Origin: Ustulina deusta
Taxonomy: Eukaryota > Ascomycota > Sordariomycetes > Xylariales > Xylariaceae
Length of the DNA: 64,000 nt
Direction of reading: 5' to 3'
Assembly (NCBI GenBank): GCA_023159155.1
Contig: JAJNNX010000011.1
Span: 744,001 to 808,000 of the forward strand
Both the position numbers and the translations under genes were made by a program. Positions 52,350 to 63,412 of the stretch are shown piece after piece; the stretch's first letter is position 1, and the number at the start of each line of letters is the position of its first letter. The notes beneath the pieces were generated by a model, which saw nothing but the letters and a program-made list of their open reading frames with translations, did not search any database and was not told the DNA's origin.

Positions 52350-55300
52350 TTAAGACATCATGCGCAGCTGGTCACATGCGAAGTTGTAGGCATTCTCAAT
52401 AGCTGCCCAGCCGAGACCAAGCGGATCGCCCCTTGGCCCTCGAGGGAATAAGTCGAATGCGTGACCACACTGATCTGGGATGATGATGCCACAAGGGATG
52501 CCTCGTTTCTTAAGTTCAGCGATCGTCTTCTCTGTCATCCGGTGAGGGAGCCAGTCATCGTTGTTGCCGTGGACCATAAACGTGGGGGTACAATAATTGC
52601 CCTGCAGGATCTGCCAGTAAGGACTGCATTCTCTGATCTTCTCTACTGGCGGTAGGGGAAGGTTCTTCCAATCCGTCTTGTCACCCGCCGGAACTTTGCT
52701 TTTGTGTGGCAAACCTCGAATTAGTAATGGTATGCCTTGTGCTTTCCAGTTCATATGTAGTATCAGTCTTGCTCTGTCGTCCTTCAAGGTCAAAGAAAGC
52801 GCCGTTGTTCGCTTGTCACTAAGCGGTGTGTAGTCGACAATCTAAAAGCAACGCAGAAAAGTTAGACACAATAACTATCAGATGCCGAGATGGAGCGATT
52901 GCGTTTCGGTTTCCCCTATTTCCACTTACAGGTTCTTCTAGCACGGCATCGAGCTCTCCCCAAATCTCCGTAGGTTCTTCTTCTGCTGCATCCACGTAAT
53001 TGGGCTTGTACCAGACTTTAAAACGGTTAGAAACAATATGCACGCTGTTATGTGGTCACCAAATGTGTTATGGGGGGGCTCACATTCATCTTCCAGATCG
53101 GTTGGAGAGTAGAACGGCAAAATAACATCTGGAGGCTTAATGCCCTCGGGCTTCGCTGTGTGGCCCAATGTCATGGCTAAATGGCCGCCGCTAGACCATC
53201 CAAGAGCCAATAGCCTGCTTGTGTCAACAGTGACGCTTGGCTCTGATAGACGTATGAATGGTAGAGTCTCTCTTGCCCATCGCAGAGATTCTCGGCAGTC
53301 AGTCACTGGACCGTCAAACAATGTAAGCTCTGGACAAAGCCGATAATCGGTACTGACGGGCAGGAAACCACGTTGTAGTAGTACTCTGACATGTTTCATG
53401 GGAATATCTTGTCTGCCGAAGAGCAAGTGTCCTCCACCGTGAATCATCAAAGCTACGGAGCAAGCATATTAGCAATCTGTATTTTTCCTCGTATGGGGGA
53501 GAAAGGGAGGGTTAGCTATACCAACTGGTCTCTTCTTTCCAGGTTCGTCGGGAGTCTTCGGATAGTAGACATCAGCTTTCAGCTCGAGTGAGCCAACCCG
53601 CTTCCACACAAGTGTTTCAAAGGAGAAACCGGCCCTCTTGGCCATAGTAGGAGGTAGAACCTCCTCTGAGCTATTTTGAGGGGCTGCTACAAAGGCGCAG
53701 ATCAAGCGCATCGTGTTAGCTTCCTCGCTGCTGCCATCTGGACCTGACCAAGAGACATGTTTGAACCCGGCACTTCTCAAACTCTGGTCCCAAAATCGCT
53801 CGTCGGCGAGAGCGTGCTGCCGTCCGTCGCTAAATGCCCACCAGCCGTCCAACAAGCCATAGACGAGGTCAAACCAATACAAGCCTCTAGTAAACTCCAC
53901 GAGACAGAAGACTCCATCGTCTCGTAGAAGAGAAGCCACATTGGTCGCCGCTGAAGTCGCATTTTTTGTCGCGTGAATGCAGTTCGTGGCAATGACAACA
54001 TCCATTCTCTTATACAATTCCGGAGGAGGAGCTGCGTCACAATCAAGTGCCATGAATTTCATCGTTTTATACCCAGCAAACAGCTTCTTCGCTTGGTTGA
54101 CTAGCGCTGCCGAGATGTCTGTAAATGTATACTCAAATTCGATTCCTTGTCTTGTGAGGAACTCGACAAGATACTTCGCCGTCCCTCCGGTGCCTGCGCC
54201 GACCTCGAGTATCTTAATGGCTCGGCCGGAAGAGGACTGCGTTAGAAACTCCGCGAGGAGTTGCGTCGTGGCTTGACACATTGGCGCCTTATCATATACA
54301 TCCGCCATGATGGCCCTGTTGGCCTTGTTGGCAAATAGCAGCTGCAACGGATCTTTCTTCCCTGTCAAGCATTGGGATAAACAAGAGCCCGTCACATTCA
54401 GAAGGCTGGTTTCAGACGCATGCTTAGGATATTTTGCCAACATCTGCTTGAAAAGAATTGCAGACGACGTTGCGTCAATGCGCTTTGCTGTCCTCTCGTA
54501 GATGCCATCGGTTCGTAATGTTATGATGCCACCTTCTGCTAATATTTTGCGAAGTTGGCTCATCAAGAGGCTGTGTCTCGGTAGGATATTCATGGGAGGC
54601 AGCGTTTGGCCGCAGGAGAGTTTAGTTATATCACAATCCAGTTCGCGAAACGCATCAATGATATATGCCTCAACCAGCCTCGCCTGATCGGGGTATACCG
54701 ACTTCCAGAAATTCTTGAAACCGGTTTTCTCTGCGTACTTATCGAAATCGAAGCGCAGTGCCTCAAATATCTGTTGTGGTTCACGTCTTGTTCTTCCATT
54801 ATCCTCATCTAAGCCGTATCCTGTGGAATGTTCGTAGAGGGATGTCGCTGCTTCTGCCGGAATACTTGAGCTTCCGCTCTGAAGAACGATGTCGAGCAGA
54901 GTACCAAATGTGGCAGCGTGGCCTAGTTTCCCCTCGTCAAAGTCTACGTACAATTGGCTCTGAATCTCTCGGGCAAGCTTGGTGCGAAGCTGAGGGGTAA
55001 GCCCAATCTCGTTCAGAACTGACGTTAGTGACAGGTCACCCGGCTCAAGCTCAAGGACCTTAGCTGTGAGTCTTGACAACTTTTCCACAACATGATTAGC
55101 CGACGGACCCCCTGAAGGGGTTAAAATAGGGCTCGTATCTACTGTCGACAACGACGAGCTTGTAGAAACACCATTCGATGGCGATGAGTTGTCCGAGCTA
55201 GTCTCTCCTGTATCGATATCGCCACCTCCACAGCCTAGCCCATGTAAGTACTCAACCAGAGAGTTGAAGTCAGTCAATTGCTCCAAATCCTCAATTGGCA

Positions 55301-58300
55301 GCTCAACATCATAAAAACTCGAAATCTCGCTAATAACTTCAATCATCATCAACGAGTCCACACCCAAATCTTCCAAGACCATGTTGCCTTTAATATCCCC
55401 CTTCTTAAGTTCTGCGATATTTTCTAAAATTGTGCACATGTCGTCGTAGATTATCGCCTTGCGGCTCTTTTCTGGTTTAGTAGGCTGAGCTGTCGTACAC
55501 GGTGCTATTGAAGTAGAAGTGTTGCCACTCGTTCGTTGCATACTATCGATTGGTGAGATACTCTGAATAGGCTGTGGAATTATCGAAACAGCAGGTTGGG
55601 GTTCAACAAGATCGTGGCCGGCAGGCATGAACATCTCGCGCTGAGAGGTGCGCCGAACTTGCGAGTATCGACACCCTAGTAGTAGAAGTACGAGGCTTCC
55701 AAATGCCCTGTCATACACGTAGATGTCATAAGACAAATCTCCATTATTTGTATTAGACCCAAGACAAACGACGTTCCAACCAAGCTTGTCTGCAGTTTTG
55801 ATGCCATCGATTTGGTAATCAGGCCCATATTGAATACGCTCGACGCCAGAAAGGCAGAATGTATGGTCACCCAGCAATCCATTCATGTAATTGGCGTGCA
55901 AGTCAGTAACTTGGAAAAAGCTTTCGAGTATGTGTGGTTGGACACTCGAGTCCTTCAACTGGCTTGGGATATTAGTTTGGGGTAGGACTGTGCCAGTAAC
56001 TTTCATTCCACTTGATGCGACGCTCTTGACGTTGCGGTAAAAGTCGGCATAGTCTACGGTTTGAGAGACAATATTGTATACCATCGCACCTTTGATAGAA
56101 GTGCCATCGGGATCATCGACAACAGTGGCGAATGTCTCTGAGTTTGTAAGTCTCTGGAATCTTGCAAACTCGTTCAGCAGGCTATTATCTGATGGTCGAA
56201 GAGCAGCAGAGCCAGTAGCATGGACAACTATACCAGACGTGTCATTTCCTCCGCTCGAAGAAGTCTGTATGCTTGTGACGTGGAAGTTCCACAAATCATC
56301 TAGGCGCTGGACCTTTAAATCAATCTTGCGATCAACAGCAAGACCAAGTGGTGTGCCAAGACACAGATCCCGAATTGAAATAAGCCCTCCAGCCTGGGTC
56401 TGTCCCAGTTGTTTGACCGCTCTGGACACTAGCTCGACGTAGAGAGATGGTGGAAATTCGGCGTTGCCAAGCACGGTGTGCCCCTGGACTAATGCTCGAA
56501 ATTCCTCACTCCGTGGGTCAACAGAAAAACTGTGCATACCTGACGTAGTACCGCTAAATTGGATGAGGACTGGGGGAGGAGGTGGAAGAGAAGCCGCACG
56601 ATCCTGCTGTGGAAGTTCTGTCGTTTTAGGATGCGTTTTCAGCTCTAGCCAATGCTGTGGTTTCTCAAAACGATAAGGGGGTAAGCGCAGTACTTCATAT
56701 TCATGCGCTTGCAATCGATTGAAGCCCCAGAATTGTACCTGATGACCACAGTCCCACAGTTTGGCCGTCGTGTCAGCTAGGTTCTCAAAGGATGCCTCCT
56801 TACTGAGATCGATCGAGACAAAGTTGCTGGACATGCTTAAAGACTGAGTCGAGGCCCGTCGGGCCATAGAAACTACGCTCGAGTCAGACCCGGCTTCTAA
56901 GAAGGTGCAAGGCCCAAGATTGTCTTGCAGTCGTTGTATTGCCTGGCCAAAGTAAACGGGATCGCGCGTGTGAGCCGCAATAAGTTCGGGCGTAGGGTTT
57001 CCATCCCAGCTCGTACCATCTGTACAGGTTTCGACTCGAATTTTTGCCTTGTTGAGCGTCAGCGATGATGCCAAGGTTCTCAACGGTGACATCATGGGCT
57101 CCGTAAAGCGAGAATGGAACCCGTGAGTCACGGCCAATCTCTTGTGTCGTATAGAATGTCTCAGGAGCTCTGCCTCAAGCTGGTCAGCAGAGGCTTTGTC
57201 GCTCACAATAACGTGGGAAGAGGGTCCATTATAGCACGCAACTTCGTACGTGTAATTAGAGTCTGTTGCCGTCAGGTTACTCGTCAGATCTTTGATAACT
57301 TTTGCCTCCGCTTCAACACTGATCATTGTACCAGGCTCTGAGCCCCAATGATTTTTCATCAATGAAGCCCTTCCTGCAACGAGCTTTAACCCGTCTCGGA
57401 GCGATAGAATCCCAGAAACACAGAGAGCAGCTAGCTGACCAAGACTGTGCCCAACAAGCGCATCAACTCGCAGTCCTGAGTCTAGCCACGTCTGGGCGCA
57501 GGCATATTGAGTCGCAAAGACGGCCGACTGAAGAACAACGACATCATCTATGGGACTTGTCTCAAAAATATCCGGGTACAGTCCAGGGTAGCCCATAGAT
57601 CGAAGCGCTTCATCGCAGCTATCCAAGTGAAGTCGGAACAATGAACATTGCTCCCATACACGTTTGCTGAGGCCTACATGCTGACGAATCTGGCCTCCGA
57701 AGCACAAGATCACCGGAAGTTCCTGCGGACGTTGCTTAATCCCATCGGTTGCTAAATAGGTTTGTTTTAGGTTCATCCTGAATTGATCTATGTCTATGGG
57801 TGTAGTCATGGTTAGCATATGGGCGAGCTCTTGGTTCTGCTGTCTTGCTAAGCTAAAAGCAACGCCTCTAAGAAACTCCGCTCTCTGGATATCATTGAGA
57901 GAGGATGATGACTTCTGGCAGAAGTCGTCTAGTAATTCGCAATACTGAACTAGGCTAGCTGCTGAAGCGGCTGCAATCTGGATCGGTAATTTGGCAAGCG
58001 AAGCCGGCTTGTTTTGCCACGAGGATTTCCTTTGCTGAAATCGCTTTTTAGGCGACTCAAGGAGAATGAGAGTGGCATTACTGCCCGCAGCACCGTAATT
58101 GTTAACACAAGCGCTTAATGGATGGAGAGGTAATGCAGAATTTGCAGTTGGTATGCGCATGCGGTCCGCTTCGAGAGAGGGGATCCTTGGATTAAGTTTC
58201 TTGAACGATGCTTGAACGCACGCGGTGCGATACTCCATTTGCAGTATTGCCTTGATCAGAGCTGCCACACCAGAAGCGGCCTCGAGATGTCCAATGTTGC

Positions 58301-60508
58301 CCTTGACTGATGACACGAATAGCTCAGCACTTCTCCCTGGGCCGCCAAAAACCTCCCGTATACTCTCCATCTCAATGGGGTCTCCCACTGGAGTACCTGT
58401 GCCGTGGGCCTCGACGAAGGTGATTTCCTGCGGGTTGATCCCAGCTTGTGATACGACACGCTGATATAGATTACTCTGAGATGGTGAATGAGGAACAGTG
58501 ATGGAAACACAGTTGGAGTTCTGGTTGACAGCGGAGCCCGCTATAACACCCAACACGTTATCGCCGTCTTTTAGTGCCTCGGAGAGTCTTTTCAACACAA
58601 CCAGGCCGACCCCTTCACCCCGGCAATAACCATCAGCTTCTGCGTCGAAGGGCTTTGTAGCTCCGCTCGGGCTAAGAAAATGTGCCGTTGAGAGATTCTC
58701 GTAAAGATAGGGGCTTGTTATTAGAGTTACTCCCCCTGCAACGGCCTGAGAAATCTCTCCTGCTTGCAGTGCTCGACAAGCAGTATGGATAGCAACCGCT
58801 GATGACGAACATGCGGTATCAAAGACAAGAGACGGCCCAGACCAGCCGAAGTAATGCGAGAGTCTTCCACTCAGAAACGCCCTGAGTGTGCCGGTCGTTG
58901 AGTAAGCTGTGGGAGGGTGGCTTGCAACATTTCCATCGTAGTCCGTTGAGCAAGAGCCAATATAACAGCCAATGTCCCGTGGCTTGGACAGATCAGAAAA
59001 GTAACCCGATGACTCTAATGCTTGATAAGCGACTTGCAGCAATAGACGTTGCTGTGGATCCATCGAAGCCGCTTCCCTTGCCGACTTTTTGAAAAATTTG
59101 TGGTCAAACGACTCGATGTCGTTCACGAAGTTTCCCCAAAAGCGCAGACCCCGAGGAGACCTTGGGAGGTTTTTCCTGTCGAACCTTTCCGTAGGTATCT
59201 CCTCTAGCATGCTTCTCCCCTCACTTAATACCCCCCAAAACTCATCGATGGAGTCTGCACCGGGGAACTTGCATGCCATGCCGATAACCGCGACGGCGTC
59301 CGCCGGATATATCTCATTGACAGATTTTGAAGTACAAGACGCCGCCTTAAACGGTAGGTCACGGAAACTGTCTGCTGATATGATTGTCTTGATCCTGACG
59401 ATCTGGTGTGCTTTCGTGATTGACTGCGTGCTAGTATCTCCGCCAATCGAAAGTACGAACGAATGGCCTGGGGTCTTGCTAAGTGATTGTGCCGACGTGG
59501 AAATGGTCAGGTACCAGTTCGCATGATGTACCAGAATCGATTCCAGCACATTGCGAACGGCACCATGACTGGGAATTAGTTGGCCATCGAAGTTCGACCT
59601 AACGAGTTCCTTGCTGCCAAAGCGCGGATCGAGACGACCCTGACACGCTTCTATAATCTTGAGTGGTACGTCTGCATGGATGCTCGTATGATATCTCCCG
59701 CTCAGGCCAATATCGAGAAAAGAGACACCGAGTCGCGAGAGATTTTGCTGCAGCATTGCGGCTGTCACTGTTGGTGTGGTGATCGTTACATCTCGTTCAT
59801 CTCTAGTGACGGCTATGTAGGTCTTTAAGCATAGTCAGCATCAGACGAATAGCTACGATAGGAAGACATGAGGAGACAAACATTTTGGTGATTTAGCAAG
59901 ACTTCCTGAATGTCTTCAAGCTTTGTGGGCTCTTTCCAGCGGACAGCAAGACTCGTGGTTTCGGCATTGCCATCGTTACTGACTTGGTCTGCGTCAACAT
60001 AGGCGCCTACGCAAAAGGCTAACCTGAGTGAGGTGCAAGAGACAGCTACAACATCTTCTGTAGTTGCTGCGCTTGCTACGGCGTGGGCGCTGAGGAGACC
60101 GGCGCACAAGCCTTGGACACCCCCTCCAGCGGTGATGCTTTCCAGCACAGAATGGTGATGTGCAACTTCAGAGTGTTCAAGAAAACTCAAATATTGCGCA
60201 ATCTGAGCTAAGATTGTGATAGGCATAATTAAGGCGTTGCGCTTTTCATCGCGAGTGTACTCGTTGACTGTTCCAGACAGCAACCCTTCCAGTTTCCTGG
60301 CAGCAGCCCTACCATCAACGACATCAAGGGCGGGGTCTTGACTTAGCATCTTCCTCCATAGTGAATCGAGATCGCGGACTGCCTCGATAAGGGGTCCGAA
60401 AAGAGAAGCTTTTCGGTGAAACTCTCTCTGGAGCTGCAGAATCTGATCTTGAGACGGCCATGGTGTTAAAGACCCGAACGTGATCAGCGAAGGTAGTGTC
60501 GCCATCAT
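52350..60508 (-). CDS. Non-reducing polyketide synthase, SAT-KS-AT-PT-ACP-(ACP)-CMeT-TE
   Basis: This iterative type I PKS should build a C-methylated aromatic polyketide. Five exons (60508-59857, 59812-53522, 53452-53084, 53015-52930, 52841-52350; introns of 44, 69, 68 and 88 bp) join in frame to 2,629 aa. SAT has GLCAG (GxCxG). KS spans about 390-800 with DTACSSS (Cys552), EAHGTG (His687) and NIGH (His726). AT has GHSLG (Ser1007). PT starts at QGHTVLG (His1329). ACP1 has LGVDSL (Ser1704). A second ACP-like fold near 1790-1860 reads IGLTPQL and lacks the phosphopantetheine Ser. CMeT has LEVGAGTGGT (2086-2095). The C-terminal alpha/beta hydrolase has HGGGH (2319), GWSSG (Ser2401), DDW (about 2562) and CGHAF (His2593). 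There is no reductase or C-terminal reductive release domain. It resembles the methylorsellinate-type synthases; the product is inferred. Confidence 0.93.
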
Positions 60509-61364
60509 TGAGAGTTATCAGTCTCCCTTGGCAGACTATAGTCCTTGGTCCCGGTATCCCTTGTTGAAACGGCCTTTGCGAGAGCTCACGAGATTGAAAG
60601 GCCGATTTTGCAATGTCGAGTCAATTCATGCTACAGACGCTGTATATTAGAATCCCAATTCTGTTTGGAAAGCGGGCTTTTCTAGCCCATGTTGTAGCTC
60701 CACCCTAAAACCTACAACGGGTAATTTTGATACTGTATGCGCCGCGAAGTCATGATCTTGGGACAGTGGTTAATGGGCAGCCGGTCTATACCACGATGGG
60801 CACCGCTTCATTTGGTAATTCCCGTGGGTTGTACGGCGACATTAGGAGGACGGACTACTGCAATTTGCCTTGTCATTGTCTTCATGCACCGTTCTGGTGC
60901 CTCGTCCCGGGCAATTGCACGCGGAACTATTGGTGAATTGGATCGCCTAGGAAGTTAGAATTAGTGAATGTGTATCAACATGATGACTGGTACTCACTCG
61001 GGTCATCAGGGGTAAGCTCGGTCCCTTTTTCAAGTGGGTCTCAAGATAAAGTCCCAGTTGTGAGGTCGGCGGGTTTATTCGAGGAAGGGTTGACTATGTG
61101 GAATTAGTATAGGCCCGTATTATCATTTGATTTAGGTAAGCATAGTGCTCAAATCCCTAGGTTGTTGAGGGAAACTTGCGGTTCGCTATCCAAGGACCCC
61201 ACGGGTGTATAGTGACGTGTGAATCTTTGTTCAAAATTGATGAAAACAAAATCTACAGCTCTAGCGCCTCTTGACACTAAAACGGTATTTCAGCAAAAAT
61301 CTTCTCGCTTGGCTTTTATGTCTCACCAGTGACACTTTACCAACAACACCATATCTTTGTCAAG
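60509..61364. promoter_or_regulatory. Divergent promoter region between the PKS and EthD-like genes
   Basis: The PKS (minus) and the EthD-like gene (plus) start on either side of this 856-bp stretch, so it should carry a shared bidirectional control region. I did not identify a specific palindromic activator site. Short frames at 60727-60958 overlap and have no recognisable content. Confidence 0.5.
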
Positions 61365-61846
61365 ATGTTAGTATGGACAGTCTGTGCTTTCAAAAAGCCA
61401 TCCATGAGCGAGGAGAGCTTCCACCATTACATGAGTGAGAAGCATGCACCTCTGGTTCGAGATGCCTTAGTTCGGCATGGTATTACTCGATATACAATGG
61501 TAAAGCGTCATTAGACTACGGGACCAAGAAAGAGCTAATAATAAGATTAGACACATTTCACGTCTGAAACAAGAGCAGCGATGGCGCAGGTTATGGACAC
61601 GCAATTTATCCAGGGCGCTGGCTATGACATTATCACACAAATTCAATTTCCCGACATACAATGCTTCATTAACTTCAGAAACGATCCTTACTATAAGGAA
61701 AAAGTGATGCAAGACCACGATGTGTTCACTGATCCAACGAGAGTCTAGTAAGTCATTGAGGTGCTCGAAATAAAAACTCAACTGACTCGAATAGTATGTC
61801 CGTAGGATGGGTTGAAGACCATATTGTCGATGGAAAGGTGGTGTAA
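61365..61846 (+). CDS. EthD-domain protein, possible polyketide decarboxylase/cyclase
   Basis: Three exons (61365-61499, 61551-61747, 61795-61846; introns of 51 and 47 bp) join to 127 aa, typical of single-domain EthD proteins with a dimeric ferredoxin-like alpha/beta barrel. The N-terminal FKKPSMSEESFHHYMSEKHA contains the EthD-type KxP..s.e.F..hy...Ha pattern. The second exon gives FPDIQCFINFRNDPYYKEKV and ends FTDPTRV, and the last exon supplies YMSVGWVEDHIVDGKVV. Each splice join restores the frame and family pattern. Related proteins in fungal polyketide clusters (for example TpcK-type atrochrysone carboxylate decarboxylases) act on aromatic polyketide acids. Divergent placement next to the PKS suggests co-regulation; the exact reaction is inference. 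Confidence 0.78.
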
Positions 61847-62291
61847 AGAAATAAACAATTTGAGAATGATTGTGTTGATGCCTACACTATCGGTAGCTTC
61901 CAAATCTGAGAATGAAGTTTGCCGTTCTTCCGTGCTCTACGACCGAAATGATTATGTCTGCTACTCAACTGTAAAGGCTAAAGCAACTGGCTGTCCTGAA
62001 GAAGACTTAGAACTATCAAACCACCTCACTAGTCGTCCGTTATTTTTTGTGGTGACTAATGTGATATTCTTTTCTCTCGGGCGTGAATGTGTAGAATGAG
62101 GGTCAACTATCTATGCAATGGGTGCTATGACGTCGTGTCTTATATGAGCGTCACGAGATCCCTTCAATATCTCGTATAGTAAACACTGCCAGGCATAGGC
62201 GACTCGGTCGTATTTTGTTATAATACTTATTAATTATTTTATAACTAAAAGAATTATTAATAAAATAGAGGTAGTTAAGCACAGACACAAA
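61847..62291. other. Intergenic, 3' flank of the EthD-like gene
   Basis: No gene is supported; the 95-aa plus frame at 61812-62099 overlaps the EthD last exon in another frame. A short A/T-rich patch (62215-62275, TAATACTTATTAATTATTTTATAA...) looks like RIP-affected or repeat-derived sequence, but it is too short to place. Confidence 0.4.
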
Positions 62292-62426
62292 ATGGATTCC
62301 GAGGTAAAATCTTCAATTTTCATCATGACGCACGGCAACCCGCCGTCTACTAAAGACTCTCATCATATGCTCGATAAGTTTAACCTCCCCGAGTCGCATA
62401 TTCTGAACTGGTTCAATCAGCCATAG
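62292..62426 (+). CDS. Possible 44-residue small ORF, unknown
   Basis: An ATG at 62292 opens a 44-codon frame ending in TAG at 62424-62426 and overlapping the end of the convergent oxygenase gene by about 10 bp. The peptide (starts MDSEVKSSIFIMTHGNPPST, ends HILNWFNQP) is not low-complexity and could be a real small protein or the last exon of a larger, eroded gene. I do not recognise it. Confidence 0.22.
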   Translation: MDSEVKSSIFIMTHGNPPSTKDSHHMLDKFNLPESHILNWFNQP

Positions 62427-63412
62427 CTCGCTGCAATGCGCTTTTTCATGTGTTTCTCAACAGTAAGCGCACCACTTCCCTCGGCGGGCCTATCTTTTTG
62501 ATTCCACGGCGTCAGAGGACAGTCTAGATTACCGTCGTAGAAGAATGCAGCGGAGTACCGATCCCTCGATGCCTTGTTGATTACTCGATGCACACTACTC
62601 TTGTACTCCCCGCCAGTCCAGAAGGAAAGCATGTCTCCAACATTGAAGACCAAAGCATTTGGCGTCGGATCGATAGCAACGAACTCGTTCGTCCCCGAAT
62701 TTAAAACCTCGAGCCCCGCGTTCTCGTCCTGAATCAACAGTGTGATTGCGCCAAAATCGGTATGAGCGCCTGCTCCCAGCTGTTGTTTGTCACCGCCCGA
62801 AGGCTCTTCGGGTGGCGCCCGTGGATAGTGCAGCAACCGTAGGACGGAGACTGTGCTCCCAGCCGTGAACTGTCGGAAAATATCTGGACCGTAGGGCAGC
62901 GTACACTGGATCAAGTCGAGCATCTTGAGGGCGAGAGCGTGGATGACCTCGAAGTATTCCTCGACATGATCACGGAAATCGTGATGCGCGAGTACTTCTG
63001 AGTCCGGCCAGACGTTAACACCCTCAAAGAATCTGGCTGCCTTGATTCGATCGGCGTCCATGGGCAGATCGTGACCTACATAGAAGCCTTCCTTTAGATC
63101 TGGCGGAGTGCCTGCATGGTAGGACTGCGATTCAAGTACATCGTAGCCCCGACGACCTACTGTGGTCCTGGCATCGAGCTTCATTTTTTCTCCGGGGCTT
63201 AGCGCGAAAAATCGCTGTGATGCCTCGAAGAATCTGCTTTTTAGGCTCGGCGATAGTCCGTGTCCGACCACCTGAAAAAACCCCGTGCTCCTACATGCCT
63301 CGCGGGTGGCGGCGATGACTTTCTGAGATTCTGGCGATTTCGGGTTCCTCAGGAAAGGAAGGATGTCGATTGTAGGCACTTGAAAAGTACTTTCCTCCAT
63401 TGACGGGGACAT
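62417..63412 (-). CDS. Fe(II)/2-oxoglutarate-dependent oxygenase, CitB-like
   Basis: A single-exon 331-aa protein of the isopenicillin-N-synthase-like superfamily. The DIOX_N region is at about 10-120 (VPTIDILPF, GFFQVVGHGLSP) and the 2OG-FeII_Oxy core at about 185-300. The iron ligands are visible as HTD (His217, Asp219) and SSVHRV (His275), and the 2-oxoglutarate-binding arginine as RYS (Arg285-Ser287). Segments such as QSYHAGTPPDLKEGF and LRLLHYPRAP resemble citrinin CitB, which oxidises an aryl methyl group; that likeness is from memory of the family, not a search. Lying beside a C-methylating PKS, it is likely a tailoring hydroxylase of the same pathway. The ATG at 63412 gives the usual length. 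Confidence 0.87.
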   Translation of the reverse strand: MSPSMEESTFQVPTIDILPFLRNPKSPESQKVIAATREACRSTGFFQVVGHGLSPSLKSRFFEASQRFFALSPGEKMKLDARTTVGRRGYDVLESQSYHAGTPPDLKEGFYVGHDLPMDADRIKAARFFEGVNVWPDSEVLAHHDFRDHVEEYFEVIHALALKMLDLIQCTLPYGPDIFRQFTAGSTVSVLRLLHYPRAPPEEPSGGDKQQLGAGAHTDFGAITLLIQDENAGLEVLNSGTNEFVAIDPTPNALVFNVGDMLSFWTGGEYKSSVHRVINKASRDRYSAAFFYDGNLDCPLTPWNQKDRPAEGSGALTVEKHMKKRIAASYG

